In this document: one piece after another, positions 48,353 through 58,030 of the stretch
How the letters are laid out: every line of letters starts with the position of its first letter
Numbering within the stretch: the stretch's first letter is position 1
Assembly (NCBI RefSeq): GCF_028649475.1
Contig: NZ_JAQSIP010000004.1
Location: 461,579-525,578, forward strand
Origin: Curvibacter cyanobacteriorum
Lineage (GTDB): Bacteria > Pseudomonadota > Gammaproteobacteria > Burkholderiales > Burkholderiaceae_C
Length of the DNA: 64,000 nt
Reading direction: 5' to 3'
Translations under genes and position numbers: made by a program
The notes under the pieces: model-generated
Database searches by the model: none
Seen by the model: only the letters and a program-made list of their open reading frames with translations
What the model was told of the DNA's origin: nothing

Positions 48353-48389
48353 GGAACAGATTATCCGCAGCCACCGGCGGTGGGGGTGA

Positions 48390-48421
48390 GAAAGCAAAAC
48401 GGCCCACCGAGGTGGGCCGTT
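48390..48421 (-). terminator. Rho-independent terminator after rplY
   Basis: An 11-bp stem (48398-48408 with 48411-48421) is followed on the minus strand by GTTTTGCTTTC. It lies between rplY and pth. Confidence 0.75.
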
Positions 48422-48488
48422 GAGCAGGGGAGGGGTTGAACTGCCCCGCCGTGCGGGACAGATCGAAGCCACTCAGGCCAAGCCTGAA

Positions 48489-49106
48489 TTACTTCTTGCC
48501 CTTCTTGGCGGGAGCGGGGGCAGCCACGGGAGCAGCCACTTCTTCCACCGGAGCCACCACGGACACCAGAACCGGGTTCTTCTTGCCGTGGGTCAGGGCG
48601 ACCACGCCCTTCGGCAGGGTGATGTCGTTCAGGTGCAGGGACACGCCCTTCTTCAGATCCTTCAGGTCCACAGCGATGAACTCGGGCAGGTCGGCCGGCA
48701 GGCAGGTGACTTGCAGTTCGTTGACGATGTGGTTGATCATGCACTTGTCCAGCTTGACAGCCGAAGACTCTTCTTCACCGCTGTAGTGCACCGGCACCTT
48801 GGTGGTCATCTTGGTCTTGGCATCAACGCGTTGGAAGTCGATGTGCAGTACCAGTTGCTTGAACGGGTGGTATTGCACGTCGCGCAGCAGAACCTTGGTT
48901 TCTTGGCCGTTCAGTTCCATGTCCAGCACGCTGGAGTGGAAAGCTTCCTTCTTCAGGGCGTGCCACAGAGCGTTGTGATCGATTTCGATCAGTTGCGGCT
49001 CTTTGCCTTCACCACCGTAAACGATACCGGGCGTTTTGCCGGTGATGCGCAGACGGCGGCTCGCACCCGTACCTTGCTTGGCGCGCTCAAAAGCGACGAA
49101 TTTCAT
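48489..49106 (-). CDS. rplY: 50S ribosomal protein L25 (CTC form)
   Basis: L25 binds 5S rRNA. The 205-residue protein is the long CTC/TL5 form with an N-terminal L25 domain ([20 protein letters not shown]) and a C-terminal beta domain. It ends in an Ala/Lys tail ([11 protein letters not shown]). The order prs-rplY-pth is conserved in proteobacteria. An AGGAGT site precedes the start. Confidence 0.97.
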   Translation of the reverse strand: MKFVAFERAKQGTGASRRLRITGKTPGIVYGGEGKEPQLIEIDHNALWHALKKEAFHSSVLDMELNGQETKVLLRDVQYHPFKQLVLHIDFQRVDAKTKMTTKVPVHYSGEEESSAVKLDKCMINHIVNELQVTCLPADLPEFIAVDLKDLKKGVSLHLNDITLPKGVVALTHGKKNPVLVSVVAPVEEVAAPVAAPAPAKKGKK

Positions 49107-49211
49107 AACGGACTCCTAGTGGGGTCGACCGCGACCAGTGCGACCCATTTTTGAAAATGGGCTGAGAAGCCTTCCTGGCTCTCAGCCCGCAGTGTGTTCA
49201 GCAACGTGAAA

Positions 49212-49227
49212 ACCCCCTGACGGGGGT
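49212..49227 (-). terminator. Rho-independent terminator after prs
   Basis: A 6-bp GC-rich stem (49212-49217 with 49222-49227) with a 4-nt loop is followed on the minus strand by TTTT. It starts five bases past the prs stop codon and separates prs from rplY. Confidence 0.7.
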
Positions 49228-49231
49228 CATC

Positions 49232-50191
49232 TCAGTCGGAGAACAGGCTCATGACCGACTCGCCGCGGGCAATGCGCTGGATCGTTTCGGCGATCAGCGG
49301 TGCCACGGAGAGTTGGCGAATCTTGGTGCAAGCCTGAGCTGCATCGCTGAGGGGAATGGTGTTGGTCACCACAACCTCGTCGAGGGCCGAGCCCTTGGAG
49401 ATGCGCTCGATGGCCGGGCCCGAGAAGATGGCATGCGTGCAATACGCGTAGACCTTCTTGGCGCCACGTTCTTTCAGCACTTCGGCGGCTTTGACCAGGG
49501 TGCCGGCGGTGTCGATCATGTCGTCCATGATCACGCAGTTGCGGCCTTCGATCTCACCGATGACGTGCATCACTTCGCTGACGTTGGCCTTCGGACGGCG
49601 CTTGTCGATGATGGCCAGGTCGCAACCCAGTTGCTTGGCCAAGGCGCGTGCACGCACCACACCACCCACGTCCGGCGAGACCACGATCAGGTCTTCGTAT
49701 TGCTTTTGGCGCAGGTCGCCCAGCAGCACCGGCGAAGCGTAGATGTTGTCGACCGGGATGTCGAAGAAACCCTGGATCTGGTCGGCGTGCAGATCCATGG
49801 TCAGCACGCGGGCCACGCCCACGGTTTGCAGCAGGTTGGCCACCACCTTGGCCGAAATCGGCACGCGGGTCGAACGCGGACGGCGGTCTTGACGGGCGTA
49901 GCCAAAGTAGGGGATCACAGCACTGATGCGCTCGGCCGATGCACGCTTCAACGCGTCCACCATGATGAGCAGTTCCATCAGGTTTTCGTTGGTCGGAGCG
50001 CAGGTGGACTGAACCACGAACACATCGCGAGCACGAACGTTTTGGTTGATCTCGACAGTGACTTCGCCATCGGAAAAACGGCCCACATGGGCTGCACCGA
50101 GGGTTGTGCCGAGGTTTTTGGCAATTTCAGCGGCCAGACCAGGATTGGCGTTGCCCGTGAAAACCATGAAATCAGGTGGGGTGGCTTGCAT
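49232..50191 (-). CDS. prs: Ribose-phosphate pyrophosphokinase
   Basis: Prs makes PRPP from ribose-5-phosphate and ATP for nucleotide, His and Trp synthesis. From the ATG at 50191 ([20 protein letters not shown]) it has 319 residues. The flexible loop [40 protein letters not shown] and the PRPP loop [18 protein letters not shown] are all present. The longer in-frame extension runs into the tRNA and is not used. It lies just downstream of tRNA-Gln. Confidence 0.97.
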   Translation of the reverse strand: MQATPPDFMVFTGNANPGLAAEIAKNLGTTLGAAHVGRFSDGEVTVEINQNVRARDVFVVQSTCAPTNENLMELLIMVDALKRASAERISAVIPYFGYARQDRRPRSTRVPISAKVVANLLQTVGVARVLTMDLHADQIQGFFDIPVDNIYASPVLLGDLRQKQYEDLIVVSPDVGGVVRARALAKQLGCDLAIIDKRRPKANVSEVMHVIGEIEGRNCVIMDDMIDTAGTLVKAAEVLKERGAKKVYAYCTHAIFSGPAIERISKGSALDEVVVTNTIPLSDAAQACTKIRQLSVAPLIAETIQRIARGESVMSLFSD

Positions 50192-50238
50192 GAGCGTCCA
50201 GCGATCTGAAAGAAAAATGCCTGTACGTGCAACGTATT

Positions 50239-50315
50239 TGGCAGGGGAGGAAGGACTCGAACCCTCGAATGCCGGAATCAAAATCCGGTGCCTTAACCAA
50301 CTTGGCGACTCCCCT
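50239..50315 (-). tRNA. tRNA-Gln (UUG anticodon)
   Basis: This is a 77-nt cloverleaf on the minus strand with AGGGGAG/CTCCCCT acceptor pairing, anticodon stem CCGGA/TCCGG around loop TTTTGAT (anticodon TTG), a GAGGG T-stem with TTCGAGT loop and an encoded CCA. It lies between ispE and prs, both on the same strand, the usual betaproteobacterial order. Confidence 0.97.
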
Positions 50316-50335
50316 ACACGGGTTGATGTCTACAG

Positions 50336-51220
50336 TTAGACACCCACCGATGACTTGTCGCTGGTTGCCCATCCCAGTAAAGGATGAACTTCCATATTGC
50401 TGCATTGCTTGATTCGCCAAGTGCCTGGTGCACTTGCTAAATCGAGCTTTGACTCATCTTGCTTCAGCATGTGTGAAAACACAGCACTTCCAGAACCGGT
50501 CATTCTAGGGCATAAACCTGAGCTTGCGAGCCAGTTTAAGGCTTGCGTCACTTCAGGGCAGAGCCTTTGAGCAACTGGCTGCAGGTCGTTTTCACCGAAG
50601 CGGTAATGATCAGCAGCGAAGCCTGCGATTGTAGCAGGTTTTTTATCCCGCTTCAACTCAGGCGCTGAAAAAATTTTTGCAGTCTCCAATCCGGCTTCGG
50701 GCTTCACGATGATGAAGCGGCCTGGCGGGCACTGCTCTGTTGTTTCCAGCGGGCGTATTATGTCACCAATTCCCTCCACCCAAGCGTTCCGGCCGCGAAT
50801 AAAAAACGGCACGTCGGCGCCGAGGCGAATCGCCAGCGCGCACAACTGCTCGGTGCTCAGTTGCAGTCCCCACAAGCGGTTGAGTGCCAGCAAGGTGCTG
50901 GCCGCGTCCGACGACCCCCCACCCAGGCCGGCCTGCGCCGGGATGTTTTTCTGCACGCTGATCTGCGCCCCCAGTGGGGTCTGGCCGGTCTGCTGCAGCA
51001 GGCGGGCGGCCCGCACGATGAGGTCGTCCGCCGGCAGGGCTTCGCTGAGGTCCTCGCGTTGGATCTGGCCGTCCGAGCGCAGCTCGAAATGCAGGGTGTC
51101 GCACCAATCCACCAACATGAACACCGATTGCAGCAGGTGGTAGCCATCGGGCCGCCGACCGGTGAGGTGCAAAAACAGGTTGAGTTTGGCTGGTGCCGGG
51201 ACGTCGTATATCGCCTTCAT
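50336..51220 (-). CDS. ispE: 4-Diphosphocytidyl-2-C-methyl-D-erythritol kinase
   Basis: IspE phosphorylates CDP-methylerythritol in the MEP isoprenoid pathway. From the ATG at 51220 (MKAIYDVPAPAKLNLFLHLT) it has 294 residues; an ATG three codons earlier is possible. The GHMP ATP loop is PAQAGLGGGSSDAASTL and the C-terminal motif is RMTGSGSAVFSHM. The gene is intact, but its 3' part (50341-50700) is only about 50 percent G+C against roughly two-thirds in its 5' part and neighbours. Confidence 0.95.
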   Translation of the reverse strand: MKAIYDVPAPAKLNLFLHLTGRRPDGYHLLQSVFMLVDWCDTLHFELRSDGQIQREDLSEALPADDLIVRAARLLQQTGQTPLGAQISVQKNIPAQAGLGGGSSDAASTLLALNRLWGLQLSTEQLCALAIRLGADVPFFIRGRNAWVEGIGDIIRPLETTEQCPPGRFIIVKPEAGLETAKIFSAPELKRDKKPATIAGFAADHYRFGENDLQPVAQRLCPEVTQALNWLASSGLCPRMTGSGSAVFSHMLKQDESKLDLASAPGTWRIKQCSNMEVHPLLGWATSDKSSVGV

Positions 51221-51541
51221 GGCGCGCATTATCCCGTGCCCGGTGCGCCGCGCCGGGGCGCTGCGCCTGGGGCCTTGGCGTGTCGCCAGGTGGGGGCCGC
51301 GCAGGGCCGGGGCGTGGGCGATTCAAAGCGCAGGCATGGCGGCCACGAGGGCGTCTGCGGGGCCTTGTTCGGGCCCCAGGCGGGCCTCACCCAGGGGCAC
51401 TTTCAGGGTCTCTTGCGGCCTCCTGGTGTCCCAGGCCCGAGGCTTGGCGGCGGGGCATGAAGGGTCAGGAAGCAACCCACAATCGACGCAGCCCATAGCC
51501 CGCAGCCCGCAGCCCATGGCGGTGTTGCAAGGTGGTGGGTT
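51221..51541. other. Gap between lolB and ispE
   Basis: This 321-bp stretch between two minus-strand genes holds no ORF I would call a gene. It contains four tandem heptamers (GCCCATA, GCCCGCA, GCCCGCA, GCCCATG) at 51491-51518. No clear terminator or promoter is visible, although ispE may need its own promoter here. Confidence 0.5.
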
Positions 51542-52030
51542 TCAGCGGTCCAGCAACACGCGCAAGTCCACCACGGGGGCAGGGTCCAGCCGTTGTGCCA
51601 GCAGGCGCCCATCGGGCAATTGCGACAGGTCGGCTTGCCAGCCGGGCACGGTGACCTGTTCACCGCGCAGCCAGTGGAACAGCGCGGGCAGCGGCAAGGC
51701 CGCACCCGTCAGCGCCAAGGTCAGTTCGTCCATGCTGGGGTAGCGGCGGGTGTCCTGGCCCGTCTGCAACTCAGCGCGGCCGGCCTGCCAGCGCACTTCG
51801 CCGGCGGTGCCGCCCAGGGGGGTGAACAAGCGCAGGCTGCCCGCTTCGGCGTGCCCCAGCAACTCGAACGAGGCATTGAAGGACTGGGGCGGCAGGCTGT
51901 CCACCTTCAGGGCCAGGCGACCGTACCAGGCGGCCTCGGGCGGTGTGTCGGCAGGCGGGGCGCGACGTGGCGCCGCGCACGCACCCAGGCCCATCACCAG
52001 GCCCAGGCTCAGGGCACTGCGCAACACCAC
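51542..52030 (-). CDS. lolB: Outer membrane lipoprotein LolB
   Basis: LolB accepts lipoproteins from LolA and inserts them into the outer membrane. The frame has a lipoprotein signal with lipobox LGAC in LGLVMGLGACAAPRRAPPA, then AWYGRLALKVDSLPPQSFNA and LRLFTPLGGTAGEVRWQAGR. There is no ATG. I chose the GTG at 52030 (162 residues), which gives a normal signal peptide. A GTG at 52144 overlaps the upstream stop (GTGA) and would give 200 residues with an overlong N-region. The upstream gene is a TPR protein, downstream is ispE. Confidence 0.85.
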   Translation of the reverse strand: MVLRSALSLGLVMGLGACAAPRRAPPADTPPEAAWYGRLALKVDSLPPQSFNASFELLGHAEAGSLRLFTPLGGTAGEVRWQAGRAELQTGQDTRRYPSMDELTLALTGAALPLPALFHWLRGEQVTVPGWQADLSQLPDGRLLAQRLDPAPVVDLRVLLDR

Positions 52031-52140
52031 ACGACGCTCGTTGGGGAGGAGGGCGTTGGCCTCTTGGCCCGGGGGCTCAGGCCGGTCGGTAAGGGACCGA
52101 TTGAACAAGGCCCCCCGCGGCCAACGTGACGCCAGCGTGG

Positions 52141-53886
52141 TCACGGTTTGACGTTGAATCGGCGCAAGGTCTCCAGCAAGGTCTCGTTGTCCTTGCTCAA
52201 CGCGAGGCCTTCCTTCCAGACGCTTTGGGCGCGGCTCTTCTGGCCGGCCACCCACAGCACCTCACCGAGGTGGGCCGCGATCTCGGGGTCGGGCTTGGTG
52301 CGGAAGGCCTTGTCCAGGATGCGGATGGCTTCGGTGAGGTTGCCGGCCTTGAACTCGACCCAGCCCAGGCTGTCACTGATGAAGGGGTCGTTCGGCGCAA
52401 GGCTCAGTGCCTTGGTGATCAGCTCACGGGCTTCCGGCAGGCGCAGACCGCGCTCCGCCAGCGAGTAGCCCAGCGCGTTGTAGGCGTTCTGGTTGTCGGG
52501 CTGCTGTTCGATGATGGCGCGCAGCAGTTGCTCCATCACGTCGTAACGCTGCAGTTTGTCTGCCAGCATGGCCTGGTCGTAGAGCAGGTCGGTGTCGTCG
52601 GGGAAGTCGGCCAGCGCTTTCTCCAGCAACTGAAACGCGGCTTCGAATTGCTTTTGCGCGCGCAGCATCTGCACCTCGGCGATCAGGCGCGATCGGGCCT
52701 CGGCCGGCGTGCCGCTGGGCAGGCTTTTCAGCAGCGCGCGGGCTTCGTCGACACGGCCTTGCTGGGCCAGCAGCGAGGCTTGGCGGGTCTTGGTGGTCGT
52801 TTGCAGGTTGGGGCTGCTGACCTTGTTGAGCCAGCCTTGGGCCGCGTCGATGTCCTGGCGCTTTTCGGCCAGCAGGGCCAGCGACAGGTAGGCCTGCGAC
52901 TCGCCGCGCTGGCGGGCCTCGTCCTGGGGCTGCTGGGACACCAGCTTGAGGTAGCGCTCCAGCGACCGCTGACCGGCAGCCTGCTGGTTCTGCTCGGCTT
53001 GCAGGGCGCCCAGGATCAACCAGGCTTCGGCCAGGTCGGCGCTGTCGTGGGTGGCCTTCTCAAGCTGTTGCTGGGCCTCGGCGTAGCGCTGGTCGGTGAT
53101 CAGGGCGCGCGCGTACGCGGTGCGCAGGTCAGGGCGGGCGTAGGTGGTCAGGTACTGTTTGACCAGCGCTTCAGCGGCGGGCAACTGGGGCTCCATCAGC
53201 TCCAGTGCCAGGCGCACCGGGGCCTCGGCGCCCGGCTTCAGGGCCAGTGCCCGGCGTGCGGCGTCCAGTGCCAGGGGTTTGCGGCCGGCGGCCATGCGCA
53301 TCTGGCCCACGACCATCCAGGCGTCCACGCCCAGGGCGGGGTCGGTCAGGTCTTTGGCCAGGGCTTCTTCCACCACCCGGGCGGCCAGGGCCCGGTCGCC
53401 CACCCGGCTGTACAGCTGGGGAATGGCGGCCAGCACCTGGGGCTTTTGGGCCAACGGGGTCAGGGCCAGCTCGCGTTGCAGGGGTTCGGCGGTGTCGCTG
53501 ACGCGGTTCAGCGCGATCAGGATCTGCAGCATGTAGCGGTTGGCCTCGCGCGAGTCCGGCTGGGCCAGGCGCCAGTTCTGCGCCGCCTGCAGGGCCGAAT
53601 CCCCCGAGCGGGCCTGCAGGGCGATTTCCATGGCGCGCTGGTACAGGCGGCTGTCGTTGGTGCGCCGGGCACTGTCGAGCAGCAAGGCAAAACCAGAGGC
53701 CGGGTCTTTGCCCTTGGCGCTCATTTCACCGATGAGGATTTCGTAGAACAGCTGGGCGTCCAGCGCCGAGTTGACCACCTTGCTGTCAGGCGTTGCGTCG
53801 GGCGGCGGGCTCTGGGCCCAGGCAGGCCCTGTGAGGGTCATCAAAACGGCGACGGCGACAGGGCCCAAGCGGAGGAATGGCAACAT
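52141..53886 (-). CDS. Exported tetratricopeptide repeat protein
   Basis: From the ATG at 53886 it has 581 residues, with a signal peptide [20 protein letters not shown] cleaved near AWAQ. Many TPR units follow, for example [20 protein letters not shown] and [20 protein letters not shown] near the C-terminus. It probably works in the periplasm or at the outer membrane as a scaffold. It is followed by lolB, which suggests a role linked to the outer membrane. It diverges from mutM with only 38 bp between starts. Confidence 0.88.
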   Translation of the reverse strand: MLPFLRLGPVAVAVLMTLTGPAWAQSPPPDATPDSKVVNSALDAQLFYEILIGEMSAKGKDPASGFALLLDSARRTNDSRLYQRAMEIALQARSGDSALQAAQNWRLAQPDSREANRYMLQILIALNRVSDTAEPLQRELALTPLAQKPQVLAAIPQLYSRVGDRALAARVVEEALAKDLTDPALGVDAWMVVGQMRMAAGRKPLALDAARRALALKPGAEAPVRLALELMEPQLPAAEALVKQYLTTYARPDLRTAYARALITDQRYAEAQQQLEKATHDSADLAEAWLILGALQAEQNQQAAGQRSLERYLKLVSQQPQDEARQRGESQAYLSLALLAEKRQDIDAAQGWLNKVSSPNLQTTTKTRQASLLAQQGRVDEARALLKSLPSGTPAEARSRLIAEVQMLRAQKQFEAAFQLLEKALADFPDDTDLLYDQAMLADKLQRYDVMEQLLRAIIEQQPDNQNAYNALGYSLAERGLRLPEARELITKALSLAPNDPFISDSLGWVEFKAGNLTEAIRILDKAFRTKPDPEIAAHLGEVLWVAGQKSRAQSVWKEGLALSKDNETLLETLRRFNVKP

Positions 53887-53924
53887 CGACTCATAATAAT
53901 CCATGCCTGTCAACGAAGTGTGCG

Positions 53925-54740
53925 ATGCCTGAATTACCCGAAGTCGAAGTCACCCGGCGCAGCTTTGCCGACCGCATTGCCGGCGCCCGCATCGTCTCGG
54001 CGACCCTGGGCAAGCCCTTGCGCTGGCCCCTGGGCTGCGCCCCAGCCGAGCTGGTGGGGCGCACGGTGCTGGGGGTTCGCCGGCGAGGCAAGTACCTGCT
54101 GCTGGACCTCGATGAAGGGCTTTTGTTGCTGCACCTGGGCATGTCGGGCAGCCTGACCTTTGCGGCGCCCGGCACCCTGGCGGGCGTGCACGACCACTTT
54201 GACCTGCTGACCAACCAGGGCCTGTTGCGCCTGCACGACCCACGCCGCTTTGGCGCGGTGGTGCACGCCGCGGGCGAGACCGACCCGGTGGCGCGCAAGC
54301 TGCTCGACCACCTGGGGCTGGAGCCGCTGGGGGACACCTTTCAGGTGGATGCCTTCCATGCGGGCTTGAAGCAACGCCGGGCCGCCATCAAGCAGGTGCT
54401 GTTGGCCGGCGATGTGGTGGTCGGCGTGGGCAACATCTATGCGTCCGAGGCCCTGTTCTTGGCCGGCATCCGCCCCACCACGCGGGCCGACCGCATCAGC
54501 CTGCCGCGGGCGCGTGGCCTGCACGCGGCCATCCGCGACGTGCTGGGGCGCGCCGTCGAGAAAGGCGGCAGCACCTTGCGCGACTTCTTCAACGCCCAGG
54601 GCGAGAGCGGTTACTTCCAGCTTGAAGCCGCGGTCTATGGGCGCGCAGGCCTGCCTTGCCGCCGCTGCGAAACGCCGGTTCGCCTGCTCAAGCAGGGCCA
54701 GCGTTCGACCTTTTTTTGCCCGGTTTGCCAGCGCCCCTGA
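53925..54740 (+). CDS. mutM: Formamidopyrimidine-DNA glycosylase
   Basis: MutM removes 8-oxoguanine and formamidopyrimidines from DNA. From the ATG at 53925 it starts [14 protein letters not shown], with the catalytic Pro2 and Glu3. [13 protein letters not shown] holds the conserved Lys. The C-terminal zinc finger is [14 protein letters not shown] then FFCPVCQR. Length is 271 residues, as usual. It starts a plus-strand unit with a dynamin-like gene and mutY, the second enzyme of the 8-oxoguanine repair pathway. Confidence 0.97.
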   Translation: MPELPEVEVTRRSFADRIAGARIVSATLGKPLRWPLGCAPAELVGRTVLGVRRRGKYLLLDLDEGLLLLHLGMSGSLTFAAPGTLAGVHDHFDLLTNQGLLRLHDPRRFGAVVHAAGETDPVARKLLDHLGLEPLGDTFQVDAFHAGLKQRRAAIKQVLLAGDVVVGVGNIYASEALFLAGIRPTTRADRISLPRARGLHAAIRDVLGRAVEKGGSTLRDFFNAQGESGYFQLEAAVYGRAGLPCRRCETPVRLLKQGQRSTFFCPVCQRP

Positions 54741-54789
54741 GGGGCTTGGGGCGGTGCTATATTGACCGGCACAGTCGATCAGGACCACC

Positions 54790-56751
54790 GTGGGCATTTC
54801 TTTCAACGAACAATTCGACCAGCACGGCGCCTGGCGCCGCGACTTTGCCCTGCGCCTGAAACAGCTGGGTGAATGGACGCGCACCCACCGCCTGGCCGAC
54901 AGCGCGGTGCAGGCCCAGCTGCAGCGGCTGGAGGCGCAGGTGCGGGCCGACAAGGTCACGGTGGCCTTTGTGGCCGAGTTCTCGCGCGGCAAGTCGGAAC
55001 TGATCAACGCCTTGTTCTTTGCCGGTTACGGGCGCCGCATCATGCCGGCCGCCGCGGGCCGCACCACCATGTGCCCGACCGAGCTGGGCTACGAGCCTGA
55101 GCTGCCGCCCTGCCTGCGCCTGCTGCCGGTGCAGACCCGGCTGCAGCCGCTGGCGCTGGCCGAATGGCGCGAGCAAGCCGAGCAATGGACCCGCCTGCCG
55201 CTGGACCTGCGCGACCCCGACGGCCTGGCCGCCACCTTGGCGATGGTGTCCGAGGTGATCCGAGTCAGCCAGGACGAGGCGCGCGCACTGGGCTTCTGGC
55301 ACGACGAAAGCCCCGAGGACAACCCCTTGCCCGACGCCGAAGGCCGGGTGGAGATTCCGCGTTGGCGCCATGCCCTGATCAACCTGACCCACCCGCTGCT
55401 GGAGCAGGGCCTGGTGATCCTGGACACCCCGGGCCTGAACGCCGTGGGCGCCGAACCCGAATTGACCGTGAGCCTGATCCCGCAGGCCCATGCGGTGGTG
55501 TTCATCCTGGCGGCCGATGCCGGCGTGACCCGCTCCGACCTGGCCATGTGGCGCGAACACCTGAGCCCGCCCGAGGGCACCACCGCCTCGCGCCTGGTGG
55601 TGCTCAACAAGATCGACACCCTGTGGGACGCGCTCAGCAGCCCGGAGCAGATCGAGTCGCAGATCCAGCGCCAGCGCGCCCTGTCGGCCGAGATGCTGGG
55701 GGTGCCCGAAGCCCAGGTGCTGGCGGTGTCGGCCCAGAAGGGCCTGGTGGCCAAGGTGTCGCAGGACGCGAGCTTGCTGGCGGCCAGCCGCCTGCCCACC
55801 CTCGAAGATGCGCTGGGCCAGGGCCTGCTGGGCCAGCGGCGCGCCATTTTGCAGCAAGCGGTGTCACAGGGCGTGGGCGGCCTGCGCCAGGAGTTGGGCC
55901 GGGTGTTCAACATCCGCCGCCGCGACCTGGCCGAGCAGATGCTGGAGCTCAATGGCCTGCGTGGCAAGAACGCCGCCGTGATCCACAGCATGCGCCTGCG
56001 CATCGAGCAGGAGCAGGGCGAATTCGACGAAAGCAACGCCCGTGTTCAGGCCGTCAAGTCGGTGCACCTGAAGCTGCAGCGCGAGGCCCTGCACCCGCTG
56101 TCGACCGGCAACCTCAAGCTGGTGCTGACCCAGCTCACGCTGGCGCTGCGCCAGCCGGGCCTCAAGCTGGGCGTGCGCCGCTCGTACGCCGAGGCCTTTG
56201 CCGAGTTGCGCCGTGTGCTGGCCAGCACCGTGCAGGCCAGCGGCGAACTGCAGTCGATGCTGTCGAGCTCGTTCAAGCAATTCAATGCCGAGTACGGCTT
56301 CTCGTTGCAGGTGCCCAACCCGCCCGACATGAGCCGTTACGAAGCGGACCTGGCGCGCATCGAAAGCGGCCACCTGCAGTACCTGACCTTCAGCCACGCC
56401 CTCAAGCTGGCCCAGCCCGCGTTTGCCGAACGCCTGGTGCGGGCGCTGGGCACGCGCCTGCGGGTGGTGCTGGAGTCGGCCGCCAGCGACCTGGAGGCCT
56501 GGAGCCACGCGGCCGTGGCGCAGATGGATTCGCAGGTGCGCGAGCGCCGGCGCAGCTTCATCCGCCGCCTGGAGGCGATTGACCGCATCCAGCAAGCGGC
56601 GTCCAGCCTGGCCGAGCGCATTGCCGAAATCGAGGCCAGCGAGGCCAAGCTGCAGCAGCTGGAAAAGCAGCTGCGCAACCTCACCGATGACCTGCTGGAG
56701 GCCGTGGACCAGGTGCCCGCCCGCCAGCCCAACGAGACACTCTCTGCATGA
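54790..56751 (+). CDS. Dynamin-family GTPase
   Basis: The 653-residue protein begins with GTG at 54790. GTPase motifs are G1 AEFSRGKSELINALF (the usual first Gly is Ala), G2 Thr in RTTMCPTELG, G3 DTPGL near residue 212 and G4 NKID near 273. The C-terminal half is long alpha-helical and coiled-coil, ending LEKQLRNLTDDLLEAVDQV. No transmembrane helix is obvious, so any membrane contact would be peripheral. It overlaps mutY by four bases (ATGA) and follows mutM by 49 bp. Confidence 0.9.
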   Translation: MGISFNEQFDQHGAWRRDFALRLKQLGEWTRTHRLADSAVQAQLQRLEAQVRADKVTVAFVAEFSRGKSELINALFFAGYGRRIMPAAAGRTTMCPTELGYEPELPPCLRLLPVQTRLQPLALAEWREQAEQWTRLPLDLRDPDGLAATLAMVSEVIRVSQDEARALGFWHDESPEDNPLPDAEGRVEIPRWRHALINLTHPLLEQGLVILDTPGLNAVGAEPELTVSLIPQAHAVVFILAADAGVTRSDLAMWREHLSPPEGTTASRLVVLNKIDTLWDALSSPEQIESQIQRQRALSAEMLGVPEAQVLAVSAQKGLVAKVSQDASLLAASRLPTLEDALGQGLLGQRRAILQQAVSQGVGGLRQELGRVFNIRRRDLAEQMLELNGLRGKNAAVIHSMRLRIEQEQGEFDESNARVQAVKSVHLKLQREALHPLSTGNLKLVLTQLTLALRQPGLKLGVRRSYAEAFAELRRVLASTVQASGELQSMLSSSFKQFNAEYGFSLQVPNPPDMSRYEADLARIESGHLQYLTFSHALKLAQPAFAERLVRALGTRLRVVLESAASDLEAWSHAAVAQMDSQVRERRRSFIRRLEAIDRIQQAASSLAERIAEIEASEAKLQQLEKQLRNLTDDLLEAVDQVPARQPNETLSA

Positions 56752-57851
56752 CGATGGAATCCCTGGCCCAGCGGGTCGTCCGCTGGCAGCGCGCGCACGG
56801 GCGCCATGACCTGCCTTGGCAAAACACCCGCGATCCCTACCGCGTCTGGCTGTCGGAGATCATGTTGCAGCAGACCCAGGTGTCGACCGTGCTGGACTAC
56901 TTTCCGCGCTTTCTGGCGCGCTTTCCGGACGTGGCGGCGCTGGCCCAGGCCGAGCAGGACGAGGTGCTGGGCCTGTGGAGCGGGCTGGGTTATTACAGCC
57001 GTGCGCGCAACCTGCACGCTTGCGCGCGCCAGGTGATGAGCGCGCATGGTGGCGCGTTTCCGCGCTCGGCCGAGGCGCTGGCCACGCTGCCGGGCATTGG
57101 CCGGTCGACCGCTGCGGCCATTGCCTCGTTCTGCTTTGAAGAGCAGGTCGCCATCCTCGACGGCAACGTCAAGCGCGTGCTGACGCGCGCGCTGGCTTTT
57201 GACGGCGACTTGGCCGTGGCCGCCGAGGAGCGCCGCCTGTGGGCCCTGGCCACCGGGCTGCTGCCCGAAGCGGCCCCGCCCGAGCCCGGCCAGGCCTGGC
57301 CCCGTTCACCCGACATGCCGGCCTACACCCAGGGCCTGATGGACCTTGGCGCCACGGTGTGCAGCACGCGCAAGCCCAGTTGCCTGCTGTGCCCCTTGCA
57401 GCCCATCTGCCGCGCCCAGACCGCCGGTGAGCCCGAGCGTTACCCGGTGCGCACCCGCAAGCTCAAGCGACGTGCCGAGCGCTGGTGGCTGCTGTTGCTG
57501 CAGGGCCCGCAGGGCGAGGTGTGGTTGCAGCAGCGGCCCCAAAAAGGCATCTGGGCCGGCATGGACAGCCTGCCCGTGTTCGAGGACGAAGCCGCTCTGA
57601 AACAGGGCCTGCACGCGGCCCTGGGGACCACCGTTGCCGCGAGTGCGGCGCAGGTGCTGGAGCCCTTTTTGCATGTGCTGACGCACCGCGACCTGTACCT
57701 GCACCCGGTGTGCGTGCGCGTGCCCGCGGGGGCCCAGCCGCAAGTCGATGCGTTGCCAGGGCGCTGGCTGGGCGCTGACGCCTGGCCCACGGCAGGCCTG
57801 CCCACGCCGATCCGCAAATTGCTGGTGCAGCAGGCGAGCGCGCCCGCCTGA
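56748..57851 (+). CDS. mutY: A/G-specific adenine DNA glycosylase
   Basis: MutY removes adenine mispaired with 8-oxoguanine. The 367-residue protein has LPWQNTRDPYRVWLSEIMLQ with the catalytic Glu, the HhH segment TLPGIGRSTAAAIASF and the Asp in VAILDGNVKRVL. The [4Fe-4S] motif is C-x6-C-x2-C-x5-C in CSTRKPSCLLCPLQPIC. The C-terminal Nudix-like domain (about 235-360) recognises 8-oxoguanine. It overlaps the dynamin-like gene by ATGA. Confidence 0.97.
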   Translation: MTMESLAQRVVRWQRAHGRHDLPWQNTRDPYRVWLSEIMLQQTQVSTVLDYFPRFLARFPDVAALAQAEQDEVLGLWSGLGYYSRARNLHACARQVMSAHGGAFPRSAEALATLPGIGRSTAAAIASFCFEEQVAILDGNVKRVLTRALAFDGDLAVAAEERRLWALATGLLPEAAPPEPGQAWPRSPDMPAYTQGLMDLGATVCSTRKPSCLLCPLQPICRAQTAGEPERYPVRTRKLKRRAERWWLLLLQGPQGEVWLQQRPQKGIWAGMDSLPVFEDEAALKQGLHAALGTTVAASAAQVLEPFLHVLTHRDLYLHPVCVRVPAGAQPQVDALPGRWLGADAWPTAGLPTPIRKLLVQQASAPA

Positions 57852-58030
57852 GCCACTGGCTCCGGCCGGTGTGGCCGTGGCTGGATCGGGGCGGGGTGGT
57901 GCAGGGCGGTGCCGGTCGGGGCGCGGCACACCTTGGCGCGCGGTGTCAGGCCGGGCGTTGCGGCGCACTGCGCCGTTGTGGTGGTGGCTGCGCTGGTCCC
58001 ACGGCGCCTGGCGCCGCACCAGCCCCGGGC

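Noticed and set aside
50227..50412. Small frames reading GREGLEPS-like or similar across 50227-50420
   Set aside because: They are translations of the tRNA-Gln gene and its flanks, not proteins.
51323..51517. A 64-codon minus-strand frame between lolB and ispE
   Set aside because: It starts inside the heptamer array, has low-complexity repeated MGCGL/MGCVD and no ribosome binding site. Not supported as a gene.
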